From positions 1 through 64,000 of the forward strand of contig JAJZMF010000020.1 of the NCBI GenBank assembly GCA_021850325.1: a stretch of 64,000 bases of DNA. The letters are read 5' to 3'. This DNA is from Actinomycetes bacterium (GTDB lineage: Bacteria; Actinomycetota; Acidimicrobiia; Acidimicrobiales; Palsa-688). Below, piece by piece: positions 50,513 through 61,637 of the stretch (positions are counted from its first letter, which is position 1; every line of letters begins with the position of its first letter). The notes under the pieces were generated by a model. That model worked only from the letters and a program-made list of their open reading frames with translations. It searched no databases and was not told where the DNA came from. The translations under genes and the position numbers were made by a program.

Positions 50513-52605
50513 AGCTCGCCGCCCTGGCGCCCATCGGCCCGGTCGGGGCTCCCCGACGGACGGGCCTGTCCGTGCACCTTCTCCCATACAGCCTCGCCTA
50601 CAGCGCTGGGCAGCCAGCTGAGCGACACGAGCACCTCCTTGGGGGCTTCCTTCACCGCCTTCACGCTGCCCAGCTCGGCCACCAGGCGCTTGCGCCGGGT
50701 TGGCCCGAGACCGGGCACGCCGTCCAGCACGGAAGCCGTCATCCGCTTACCACGCAGCTGGCGATGGTAGGTGATGGCGAAGCGGTGGGCCTCGTCCCGC
50801 ACCCGCTGGAGCAGGTAGAGAGCCTCTGAGGTCCGCGGTATGCGGACCGGGTCGTCGCGGTCGGGCAGGTAGACCTCCTCGAACTGCTTGGCCAGCGAAG
50901 CCACCGGCACCTCGTCGTCCAGCCCCAGCTCCTCCAGCACCCTCACCGCCACGTGGAGCTGGCCCTTACCCCCGTCGACAAGGAGCAACTGGGGTGGGTA
51001 GGAGAACCTCCGCTTGCGCTCGTTCACCGGGAGCTCCCGCTCGGCCAGGTAGGCCTTCAGCCGGCGGGTGAGGACCTCCTCCATCGCCGCGTAGTCGTCG
51101 TTGCCCGGCACCTGGCGCACCTTGAAACGCCGGTACTCACCGGGCCGGGGCAGGCCGTCCTCCAGGACGACCATCGAGCCCACGTAGTCCGTGCCCTGCA
51201 GGTGGCTCATGTCGTAGCACTCGATACGCAGCGGGGCCTCCGGCAGGTCGAGGGCCTCCTGGAGGGCGTTCAGGGCCCGGGCACGGGCGTTGTGGTCGGC
51301 CGAGCGCCGGAGGCGGTGGCGGGCCAGTTCCTCCGCCGCGTTCTTGGCCACCATGTCCAGAAGCGCCTTCTTCTCGCCCCTCTGGGGCACGTGCAACCGC
51401 GCCCGGCCGGCCCCGGTCGCCCGGGGGTTCACGCTGCGCTCGGGACGGCGTTCGCCGCTGGCGGCCCACCACTCCACCGAGGTGTCCAGGGCGGGGGCCG
51501 GGCGGGAGGGCCGCCCCGGCGGCTCCGCGCCCTCCTCCGCTATCTTCACGCCCTGCCCGTCGGGCCCGTACTGGCCCGTGAGGCCGTCGCTGCGCAGGCC
51601 GCTCAGCCACTCCTCCACCAGTTCGGGCTCGTCCACGGGGCCGGGCACCAGGACCAACGGGGGTACCCCGTTGGTGGCGTCGGAGTAGTGCTGCTCGAGC
51701 ACCTGGGCCAGCAACCCGGGAGGGCCGAGGTCCTCCACCTTGTCCACGATGAAGCCCTTGCGCCCCACCACGCGGCCCCGGCGCACGTAGAAGACCTGGA
51801 CGGCCGCTTCCAGTTCGTCCTCAGCCAGGGCGAAGCAGTCCAGGTCCTCGGGCCTCTCGCTCACCATCTGCTGCTTCTCGATGGCCTTGCGCACGCTCGC
51901 CGCCCGGTCCCGCAGACGGGCCGCCATCTCGAACTCGAGGTTGGCGGCCGCCTCGCGCATCTGGCGGTCCAGCCTCTCCACCACCGGTGCCGTCTCGCCC
52001 TCGAGGAAGGACGCGAAGTCGTCCACCAGGCGTCCGTACTGGCCGGCCTCCACCAGGCCGGCGCACGGCCCGGCGCAGCGCTCGATGTGGTAGAGCAGGC
52101 AAGGCCGTCCGAGGCGCTGGTGCCGGACGAACTTGCCGTCGGTGCAGCTGCGCACCGGGAAGGTCCGCAGGAGCAGGTCCAGGGTCTCCCGGATGGCATA
52201 AGCGTGGGGGTAGGGGCCGTAGTAGCGGTGCTGGCTGCGGGGCGCCGGCCGACCGCGGCGCACGGTGGCCCGGGGCCACTCCTCGCCCAGGGTCAGGACC
52301 AGGAAGGGGTAGCTCTTGTCGTCCCGCAGCCTGACGTTGAACCGCGGTTTGTGCTGCTTGATGAGGCTGTACTCAAGCATGAGGGCCTCGACGTCATTGC
52401 GGACCTGGATCCACTCCACTGTCTCCGCGCTGGCCACCATCTGGGCGGTCCGAGGGGGCAGGACGGCCGGTGACTGGAAGTAGTTGGCCAGCCGCTGGCG
52501 CAGCGACTTGGCCTTGCCCACGTAGATGACCCGTCCGTCCCGGTCCCGGAACTGGTACGAGCCGGGCGCGTCGGGTACGTCGCCGGGAGCGGGCCGCTGC
52601 AGCAT
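50509..52605 (-). CDS. uvrC: Excinuclease ABC subunit C
   Basis: A 698-residue nucleotide-excision repair nuclease. The N-terminal GIY-YIG domain is DAPGSYQFRDRDGRVIYVGK. A Cys cluster near residue 155 (CTDGKF...CLLYHIERCAGPC) is followed by the UVR domain (LEFEMAARLRDRAASVRKAI) that binds UvrB. The RNase H-like endonuclease half begins near residue 440 (RIECYDMSHLQGTDYVGSMV, LLLVDGGKGQLHV), and a helix-hairpin-helix ends it (LDGVPGLGPTRRKRLVAELG). The two nuclease domains make the 3' and 5' cuts. Confidence 0.96.
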   Translation of the reverse strand: MLQRPAPGDVPDAPGSYQFRDRDGRVIYVGKAKSLRQRLANYFQSPAVLPPRTAQMVASAETVEWIQVRNDVEALMLEYSLIKQHKPRFNVRLRDDKSYPFLVLTLGEEWPRATVRRGRPAPRSQHRYYGPYPHAYAIRETLDLLLRTFPVRSCTDGKFVRHQRLGRPCLLYHIERCAGPCAGLVEAGQYGRLVDDFASFLEGETAPVVERLDRQMREAAANLEFEMAARLRDRAASVRKAIEKQQMVSERPEDLDCFALAEDELEAAVQVFYVRRGRVVGRKGFIVDKVEDLGPPGLLAQVLEQHYSDATNGVPPLVLVPGPVDEPELVEEWLSGLRSDGLTGQYGPDGQGVKIAEEGAEPPGRPSRPAPALDTSVEWWAASGERRPERSVNPRATGAGRARLHVPQRGEKKALLDMVAKNAAEELARHRLRRSADHNARARALNALQEALDLPEAPLRIECYDMSHLQGTDYVGSMVVLEDGLPRPGEYRRFKVRQVPGNDDYAAMEEVLTRRLKAYLAERELPVNERKRRFSYPPQLLLVDGGKGQLHVAVRVLEELGLDDEVPVASLAKQFEEVYLPDRDDPVRIPRTSEALYLLQRVRDEAHRFAITYHRQLRGKRMTASVLDGVPGLGPTRRKRLVAELGSVKAVKEAPKEVLVSLSWLPSAVGEAVWEKVHGQARPSGSPDRADGRQGGEL

Positions 52606-52790
52606 GCTGCCAGTCTGGCCCAGTGCACCGGTGGCACGGTGCCGCTCGTCTGCGCTGCGCCGGCTCGCCCGCCGGGCGCCGCTTGAGGCTTCACAGGACC
52701 ATCACAGCTGGCCCAAGAGGGGGTCATAAACGCCTCTCACAATTGTCCCCGAAGCCTGAACTGCAGTACCGACCAAGGAGGAGAGAACCG

Positions 52791-53618
52791 ATGGACAAGA
52801 CCCGGCGTCCCCACCGAGCCACCAAGGCCACCACGGCCCTGGCCGTCTCGCTCGCCACCGTTGCCGGGGCCCTGGCGCTCGGGGCCGCCCCCGCCATGGC
52901 AGACCAGAACGACGGCCACAGCAACCAGGGCAGCGGTCCCGCCACCGTCCCTGTGACGCCCGGGACGCTGCCCCCTGTGGCACCGGGCCAGTCCAAGCAC
53001 CTCTGGCAGGTCAAGCGGGACGCCGACCGCGCCATCAACGAGCGCGTGAACGTCCTCAATGTGGCCGTCCGCCGCCTGGCCACCATGTCCTACATGGGCC
53101 AGGACGCCACGACGCTCACGAGCTCGATGCAGCAGGACGTCACCAACCTCCAGGCCCTCAAGGTCAGCATCGATGCCGCCACCACTGTGCAGCAGGCGAT
53201 GGCCGGCTACACCCAGATCTTCACCGACTACCGCGTCTACTACCTCGTCCTGCCCGCCGCCCAGGGTGCCGCCACCGCCGACTGGCTGACCTCGGTGAAG
53301 ATCCCCACCCTCACCCAGCAGGTCACCCAGTTGCAGGGCCTGCAGAACACGGCGGACCAGGCTGTGCTCGGGCCCATCGTGAGCGGGATGCAGTCGCTGC
53401 TGCAGACAGCCACAACTGACACCACTGGCGTCTCGGCCCAGCTGCTCTCCTACACCGCCCAGCAGTGGGACGCCAACCACAACATCCTCTTCGGCGCCCA
53501 GACCAACCTCCGCACCGCCTCTGGCGCCATAGCGGCGGCCGAGCGCGACTACGCCCGGGCCGAGGAGTACCTCACCCGGGGCTTGACCAACAACGGCGGC
53601 GACAGGCGGGGCCGCTAG
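52791..53618 (+). CDS. Secreted helical protein of unknown function
   Basis: A 275-residue protein with an N-terminal export signal (basic MDKTRRPHRATK, then ALAVSLATVAGALALGAAPAMA). The mature part is mostly amphipathic helix with heptad-like spacing (VKRDADRAINERVNVLNVAVRRL, MQQDVTNLQALKVSIDAATTVQQAM, LTQQVTQLQGLQNTADQAV) and no Cys, suggesting a coiled-coil bundle. ATG 52791 has AAGGAGGAGAG. No family is recognised. It is divergent from uvrC and convergent with uvrA, with a strong terminator between. It may be an envelope protein. Confidence 0.85.
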   Translation: MDKTRRPHRATKATTALAVSLATVAGALALGAAPAMADQNDGHSNQGSGPATVPVTPGTLPPVAPGQSKHLWQVKRDADRAINERVNVLNVAVRRLATMSYMGQDATTLTSSMQQDVTNLQALKVSIDAATTVQQAMAGYTQIFTDYRVYYLVLPAAQGAATADWLTSVKIPTLTQQVTQLQGLQNTADQAVLGPIVSGMQSLLQTATTDTTGVSAQLLSYTAQQWDANHNILFGAQTNLRTASGAIAAAERDYARAEEYLTRGLTNNGGDRRGR

Positions 53619-53658
53619 CCGCGAGCCCTCACACGACCACGGGCCCGGGTCGTGCGAG

Positions 53659-53701
53659 GTACAAGGGCCCCGCGCTACTGGAGGGCGCGGGGCCCTTGTA
53701 C
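53659..53701. terminator. Strong bidirectional terminator
   Basis: GTACAAGGGCCCCGCGC (53659-53675) and GCGCGGGGCCCTTGTAC (53685-53701) are perfect 17-bp arms around a 9-base loop. It lies 40 bases after the secreted-protein stop and 44 bases after the convergent uvrA stop, so it can end both transcripts. Confidence 0.9.
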
Positions 53702-53745
53702 AAGGCGGGAACCGGACGGGCCGGCCGTGGGCACGCCGGGCCCGC

Positions 53746-56616
<2,871 letters not shown>

Positions 56617-56689
56617 GGCTGAACGTTACCAGCCGAACGCATGTTCGGACAACGGCCTCCGCCCCTCGGTGACCGACCCGCGCCGGCGG

Positions 56690-58018
56690 CTAGGGCAGGG
56701 CCACGGGGCCTGTCCAGGTGGCCCCTCCGTCGGTTGTGCGGTACAGCTGCTCGGCCTGCGAGGTGCCGCCCGACGAGCGCAGGGCAGCCCCCACCGTGGC
56801 GCTGGTGAACCCGGCCCAGGCCCAGTTGCCCGAACCGGCGGGCGAGGGCACCGGCGACCAGGTGGCCCCGCCGTCGGTGGTCCGGAGCATGCCCCCGGAA
56901 CTGCCCGGGCTCAGTACGGCCGTGGTTGCACTGGCCGCAGCGAGGAGGGCGCTGTTGGGCAGCTCGCCCGTGGCCTGGCCGAGCGAGGTCCACGACCTGC
57001 CCCCGTCGGAGCTGCGGTAGGCACCGGCCAGCATCCCTGTGGGGCACACCGCCCAGACGACCTCCGACGAGGCGGCCGCCAGGGACCCTCCCAGACCTGC
57101 GTAGCAGGGGCTCTGGGCGGTGGTGAAGCTCGCCCCCGAGGCGCTGCCGATGACCAGCAGCTGGTTGGCCTGGGTGGCCGAGGTCGTCAGCGATATCCAC
57201 AGGTCGGAGCCGTGGACCGTCATTGCCGCCAGGCCGCTCACCCCTGAGGGCACAGGGACGTCCAACGCCGTCCAGTTGTCGGCCCCCACCGCCGACCGCT
57301 GGAGCGACACCGCGGAGCACGTGCCTCCCTGGCACGTGCCCACCAGGGCGAAGGCGTAACCGGCGCCGGTGCCGAAGGCCAACAGCGAGCGCCCGGCCAT
57401 GAAGGCCGGCTCGGCCCAGTGCTCACCCCCGTCATGGGTGTCCCAGAACTGGCCCCCGCCGGGGGCGAAGGCATAGCCGTCGAGGGGGTCGGCGAAACGC
57501 AGGGTGTCGATCCCGCTGCTGTTGCCAAAACCGCTGGCCAGAGGCACCGGCGGTGCTGGCAGGCCGACGAAGCCGGTCCCCCCGTCGGTCGTGCGCAGCA
57601 CCGAGGTGCACACCGGGTTGCTGCACGGGGCGGTGCCGAGCAGCCAGTACTCGCTGGGCGACACGGCAGTGAACGACACCGGTTGGAAGCCGCTCGGCGC
57701 GGGGCCTCCCGCCGGCAGGGCACCTTGGCGGGCGCCCGCCTGGGGCCCGGGCCCCGAGGTCGTGGTCGCAGCCCGCCGGCCGGCCACCCTGGTCGTGGTG
57801 GTGGCCGCCCCCCTCGTGGTGGAGGTCGTGGTGGTGGAGGTCGTGGTGGCGGCCGTGGTCGTGGCCCGTACCGTCGTGCCTGTGGTCGAGGCCGCCCCGC
57901 CCCGCCGGCCAGAAGCGCTCGGGCTGGTGCCGCCGCACGCGCCCAGCAGGCCCGACGCTGCCAGCGCGGCCAGAGCCAGCACGTGGGCCCCGTGCCTTTT
58001 GCGCCTGTTCGTCACCAC
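56690..58018 (-). CDS. BNR-repeat (Ycf48-like) lipoprotein
   Basis: A 442-residue exported protein. A lipobox (LAASGLLGAC) near residue 27 predicts lipid anchoring. A Thr-rich linker (~residues 45-95) precedes a beta-propeller-like domain with recurring Asp-box motifs (SVLRTTDGGTGF, FWDTHDGGEHW, AYRSSDGGRSW, LRTTDGGATW, YRTTDGGATW). Such folds occur in sialidases and in the photosystem assembly factor Ycf48; no sialidase active-site Arg triad is apparent. It is divergent from rpsA. Its substrate or partner is unknown. Confidence 0.85.
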   Translation of the reverse strand: MVTNRRKRHGAHVLALAALAASGLLGACGGTSPSASGRRGGAASTTGTTVRATTTAATTTSTTTTSTTRGAATTTTRVAGRRAATTTSGPGPQAGARQGALPAGGPAPSGFQPVSFTAVSPSEYWLLGTAPCSNPVCTSVLRTTDGGTGFVGLPAPPVPLASGFGNSSGIDTLRFADPLDGYAFAPGGGQFWDTHDGGEHWAEPAFMAGRSLLAFGTGAGYAFALVGTCQGGTCSAVSLQRSAVGADNWTALDVPVPSGVSGLAAMTVHGSDLWISLTTSATQANQLLVIGSASGASFTTAQSPCYAGLGGSLAAASSEVVWAVCPTGMLAGAYRSSDGGRSWTSLGQATGELPNSALLAAASATTAVLSPGSSGGMLRTTDGGATWSPVPSPAGSGNWAWAGFTSATVGAALRSSGGTSQAEQLYRTTDGGATWTGPVALP

Positions 58019-58255
58019 TGTGCTAACCCTAGGTCACGCCCCGGCCGTTCCCCCGCTGCCCGGTCGGCGACCACGGCGCCGCCCGGTCCGCCCACCGTTG
58101 ACGGGAGCGTCGCCGGCAGCCCCGCCCGGGCTCCTCCCGTGACCCAAAAGCGCAGCCAGGGGGGCGCGAAGGCCCCGGCCCGGATCAAGGTGTACCATGC
58201 GACAGCGCGACCTCCGCGCCTCCAGAGCCTTTATGTCAAGGAAGTACTGATCCCT

Positions 58256-59683
58256 ATGTCCGACCTCACCCCGCCGACCAGTGCCTCAGGGACCGCCGAC
58301 CAGGTCGGCGCCACAGAGATGGGCACTTTCGACGAGACCGGTGCCTACACCCCTCGCCAGGTGGTCAGCGACGACCTCAACGGCACCTCCTTCGAAGACG
58401 CCATCGCCGGCACCATCGTCGAGTTCGATGACGGTGACATCGTGTCGGGCACGGTGGTCAAGGTCGACAAGGACGAGGTGCTCCTCGACATCGGGTTCAA
58501 GTCCGAGGGGGTGATCCCGGCCCGCGAGCTGTCGATCCGTCACGACGTCGACCCCCATGAGGTGGTCGCCCTGGGTGACAAGATCGAAGCGCTCGTCCTG
58601 CAGAAGGAGGACAAGGAGGGCCGGCTCGTCCTCTCCAAGAAGCGGGCGCAGTACGAGCGGGCGTGGGGCACCATCGAGGCCATAAAGGAGCGCAACGGCA
58701 CCGTGCGGGGCCCGGCGATCGAGGTCGTCAAGGGCGGCCTGATCATCGACATCGGCCTGCGGGGCTTCCTCCCCGCCTCGCTGGTGGAGCTGCGCCGGGT
58801 GCGCGACCTCCAGCCCTACGTGGGACGGGAGCTCGAAGCCAAGATCATCGAGCTGGACAAGAACCGCAACAACGTCGTCCTGTCACGCCGTGCCTACCTG
58901 GAGGAGGCGCAGCGCTCGCAGCGGGACGAGTTCCTCACCAACCTCAAGCCGGGGGAGGTCCGCAAGGGCGTCGTGTCCTCGGTGGTCAACTTCGGTGCGT
59001 TCGTCGACCTGGGGGGCATGGACGGGCTCATCCACGTGTCCGAGCTCTCCTGGAAGCACGTCGACCACCCGGGCCAGGTGGTGCAGGTCGGCGACCAGGT
59101 GACGGTGCGGGTGCTCGACGTGGACCTCGACCGGGAGCGCATCAGCCTCTCGCTCAAGGCCACCCAGGCCGACCCCTGGCAGGAGTTCGCCAATGCCCAC
59201 CGGGTGGGCGAGCTCGTATACGGCCGTGTGACCAAGCTGGTGCCATTCGGCGCCTTCGTGCAGGTGGGAGATGGCATCGAGGGCCTGGTGCACATCTCGG
59301 AGATGGCCGTCCACCACGTCGACCAGCCCGACCAGGTGGTCTCCCCGGGCGAGGAGCTCTGGGTCAAGATCATCGACATCGACCTGGCCCGGCGCCGCAT
59401 CAGCCTGTCCATCAAGCAGGCGGCCGAGGGCGGAGAGGTGGCCGCCGAGTACCGCGAGGCCTTCGGGGAGCACGCCTACGACGAGCAGGGCAACTACATC
59501 GGGGCCGGGTACGCCAGCTTCGAGCCCGAGTCGGAGGCCCAGGCCGCATGGGCCGGCTACCTCGAGGAGCAGGCGCAGCACGAGCCCGGTACGCCCGGTG
59601 CCGAGGGCGAGCACCAGGTGGCCGAGGCGGCCGGGGAGCCCGAAGCCTACGCCGCCAACCCCCAGGACGAGGCCACCGAGTAG
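58256..59683 (+). CDS. rpsA: 30S ribosomal protein S1
   Basis: A 475-residue protein with four S1 domains. They lie at about residues 48-120 (GDIVSGTVVKVDKDEVLLDIG), 130-205 (VVKGGLIIDIGLRGFLPASLV), 220-295 (KGVVSSVVNFGAFVDLGGMD) and 305-380 (YGRVTKLVPFGAFVQVGDGIE), then an acidic disordered tail of ~85 residues. It binds mRNA on the 30S subunit. ATG 58256 gives the family start; upstream codons in frame look like non-coding sequence. coaE follows. Confidence 0.95.
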   Translation: MSDLTPPTSASGTADQVGATEMGTFDETGAYTPRQVVSDDLNGTSFEDAIAGTIVEFDDGDIVSGTVVKVDKDEVLLDIGFKSEGVIPARELSIRHDVDPHEVVALGDKIEALVLQKEDKEGRLVLSKKRAQYERAWGTIEAIKERNGTVRGPAIEVVKGGLIIDIGLRGFLPASLVELRRVRDLQPYVGRELEAKIIELDKNRNNVVLSRRAYLEEAQRSQRDEFLTNLKPGEVRKGVVSSVVNFGAFVDLGGMDGLIHVSELSWKHVDHPGQVVQVGDQVTVRVLDVDLDRERISLSLKATQADPWQEFANAHRVGELVYGRVTKLVPFGAFVQVGDGIEGLVHISEMAVHHVDQPDQVVSPGEELWVKIIDIDLARRRISLSIKQAAEGGEVAAEYREAFGEHAYDEQGNYIGAGYASFEPESEAQAAWAGYLEEQAQHEPGTPGAEGEHQVAEAAGEPEAYAANPQDEATE

Positions 59684-59772
59684 GTCCCTCCGGGGCCCGC
59701 TTTGACCCCGCACCCCGCCCGCCGCGCCCTGTTCGGGCCGGTAGGCGGGGTGCTGCGCGTCCGGGACCAGCC

Positions 59773-60435
59773 GTGACCCCCGTTCTGGTGGTGGGCCTCA
59801 CCGGGAGGCTGGGCGCAGGCAAGTCGACCGTAGGCCGCCTGCTCGCCGGCCTGGGCGCCACCGTCATCGACACCGACCAGGTGGCACGTGACGTGATGGC
59901 CCCCGGCTCGGAGCTGGAGGCACTGGTCAAGCAGCGCTTCGGCCCCTCGGTGACGGCGCCGGACGGCTCCGTGGACCGGAGAGCCCTGGCCCGTACCGTC
60001 TTCGCCGACGCCACCCGGCGGGCGGAGCTCGAGGCCCTCACCCATCCCGCCATACGGGCAGGGGTAACCTCCCTCCTCGCCACGGCCCCCGCTCCCGTGG
60101 CGGTGGTGGAGGTGCCCCTCCTCGACGCGGCACGCAAGCGGCAGTACGGCCTGGACGCCGTGGTCCTGGTCGACGTCCCGGGCGAGCTGGGCCTACAGCG
60201 CGCCGTGGCCCGGGGCATGGGCGAGCACGACGCCCGGGCGCGCGCGGCTGCCCAGCCCACGGACGAGGAGCGCCGCTCTCTGGCCGACTTCACGGTCCAC
60301 AACGACGGTGACCTCGCGCACCTGCGCCAACAGGTGCTAGAGGTGTGGGACCAGCTCGCGGCCATGGCCCGTGACCGTTCGGTCCCCCGGCCCGGCGGCC
60401 CGGGCCCCGGCCGCTGTCCCTCCCGGGACGACTAG
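59773..60435 (+). CDS. coaE: Dephospho-CoA kinase
   Basis: A 220-residue kinase that phosphorylates dephospho-CoA in the last step of CoA synthesis. VVGLTGRLGAGKSTVGRLLA is the P-loop, with GRLGAGKS where GGIGSGKS is common. VIDTDQVARDVMAPGSE and LEALTHPAIRAGV, and VVEVPLLDAARKRQYG complete the family motifs. GTG 59773 is chosen because the P-loop starts soon after; rpsA-coaE order is common in actinobacteria. Confidence 0.93.
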   Translation: MTPVLVVGLTGRLGAGKSTVGRLLAGLGATVIDTDQVARDVMAPGSELEALVKQRFGPSVTAPDGSVDRRALARTVFADATRRAELEALTHPAIRAGVTSLLATAPAPVAVVEVPLLDAARKRQYGLDAVVLVDVPGELGLQRAVARGMGEHDARARAAAQPTDEERRSLADFTVHNDGDLAHLRQQVLEVWDQLAAMARDRSVPRPGGPGPGRCPSRDD

Positions 60436-60458
60436 CCTGGACGGAGCCGGATGAGCCC

Positions 60459-60526
60459 CCGGTGGGTGACCGAGGCCACCCGAACCGCCCCCAGGGCCCG
60501 CCCCCGGGGCTGATGGTCTCTACCAG
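60459..60526 (+). ncRNA. Fluoride (crcB) riboswitch
   Basis: The sequence GGTGGGTGACCGAGGCCACC (60461-60480), the core GAACCGCC (60482-60489), a hairpin CCCAGGG...CCCCGGGG and the hallmark GCTGATGGTCTCTACC (60509-60524) match the fluoride riboswitch aptamer. It lies ~115 bases before the first crcB gene. Fluoride binding should raise expression of the exporters. The exact expression platform was not resolved. Confidence 0.85.
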
Positions 60527-60642
60527 ACGTGAAGTCGCCCGCGACGTCCGAAAGGTAGGGACATGGGCTCAGAAGCCGGCACACGCCCTGACGCAGCGCC
60601 GGGCCCGGCTACGCTGCTCGACAGCCACCGGCTCCACCTCCT

Positions 60643-61161
60643 ATGAGCACCGACGCGCCAGTCACCACCACCACGGCCCCGGCCGACCGGCCACCGGTGC
60701 CACCGCCGGCCAGCGGCGACCGGCGGCCCCCGGTTGGCTACCGCCAGCGGCAACGGGCACTGCTCGTGGCCGTCGCCGTGGGCGGTGCGTGCGGTGCGGT
60801 GGCACGTTACGCCGTCAGCCTGGCCTTACCAACCGCCCACGGGGCCTTCCCCTGGGGCACCTTGACCATCAACCTCTCGGGCAGTGCCCTGCTGGGCGTA
60901 CTGCTGGCGCTCCTGGCGGAGCAGTTCACGCGCGCCAGGCTGGCCCGCCCCCTGCTGGGCACCGGTTTCGTGGGCGCCTACACCACCTTCTCAACCTTCG
61001 CCGTGGAGGCCGTGGACCTGGGCCGGGCCGGCCACTGGGCCCTGGCGGCTCTGTACGTCGTGGCCAGCAGCATGGGCGGCCTGGCCGCCGTGTGGGCCGG
61101 GATGGCCGTCGGCCGTTCCCTGGTCCGCCTCGAGGAGTGGCTCCGCCAGGAGGCGGCGTGA
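60643..61161 (+). CDS. crcB: Fluoride exporter CrcB/Fluc subunit 1
   Basis: A 172-residue Fluc channel subunit. After a ~38-residue Pro/Thr-rich N-terminus come four spans with the family motifs GGACGAVARYAVSLAL, WGTLTINLSGSALLGVLLAL and GTGFVGAYTTFSTFAVEAV. The Phe box (TTFSTF) and Asn of the pore are present. It follows a fluoride riboswitch and precedes a second crcB; two-gene Fluc pairs generally form heterodimers. Confidence 0.93.
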   Translation: MSTDAPVTTTTAPADRPPVPPPASGDRRPPVGYRQRQRALLVAVAVGGACGAVARYAVSLALPTAHGAFPWGTLTINLSGSALLGVLLALLAEQFTRARLARPLLGTGFVGAYTTFSTFAVEAVDLGRAGHWALAALYVVASSMGGLAAVWAGMAVGRSLVRLEEWLRQEAA

Positions 61162-61207
61162 GCCCCCGGTCCGCTCCCGGCCGGACGGGCACACGGCCGG
61201 AGCGCCC

Positions 61208-61588
61208 GTGAGCACCACCTCCGCATTCCTCGCCGTGGCTCTGGGCGGGCTGTTCGGCGCACCCTGCCGGTTCCTGGTGGACCGGGCGGTGAGCGCACGA
61301 GCCAGGGCGTCGCTGCCCTGGGGCACCTTCCTGGTCAACATCTCCGGTTCCCTCCTCCTGGGGCTCCTCACCGGCCTGAGCACCTCCGGGCAACTGCCCA
61401 CGGGCGCCAAGGACGTGCTGGCGGTCGGGTTCTGCGGTGCCTACACGACGTTCTCGACGTTCTCGTTCGAGACGCTCCGCCTGCTGGAGGGGGGCGAGGT
61501 CCTGGAGGCCGCCCTCAACCTGGGGTCGAGCCTGCTGGTAGGCCTGGCTGCAGCGGCGGCAGGCCTCGGCCTGGGCCTCCTGGCATGA
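61208..61588 (+). CDS. crcB: Fluoride exporter CrcB/Fluc subunit 2
   Basis: A 126-residue Fluc subunit with four spans. Motifs are GGLFGAPCRFLVDRAV, WGTFLVNISGSLLLGLLTGL and VGFCGAYTTFSTFSFETLRL. GTG 61208 gives the usual family N-terminus; it is 46 bases after subunit 1. It probably forms a heterodimeric channel with the upstream product. Confidence 0.93.
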   Translation: MSTTSAFLAVALGGLFGAPCRFLVDRAVSARARASLPWGTFLVNISGSLLLGLLTGLSTSGQLPTGAKDVLAVGFCGAYTTFSTFSFETLRLLEGGEVLEAALNLGSSLLVGLAAAAAGLGLGLLA

Positions 61589-61637
61589 GCGGGCCACCGG
61601 CGCCGACGCCCTACCGGGCGCCCGGGGAGGCGACAGC

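Noticed and set aside
57419-58255. Upstream extension of the rpsA frame
   Set aside because: It overlaps the divergent BNR lipoprotein gene and lacks S1 similarity; the family start is at 58256.
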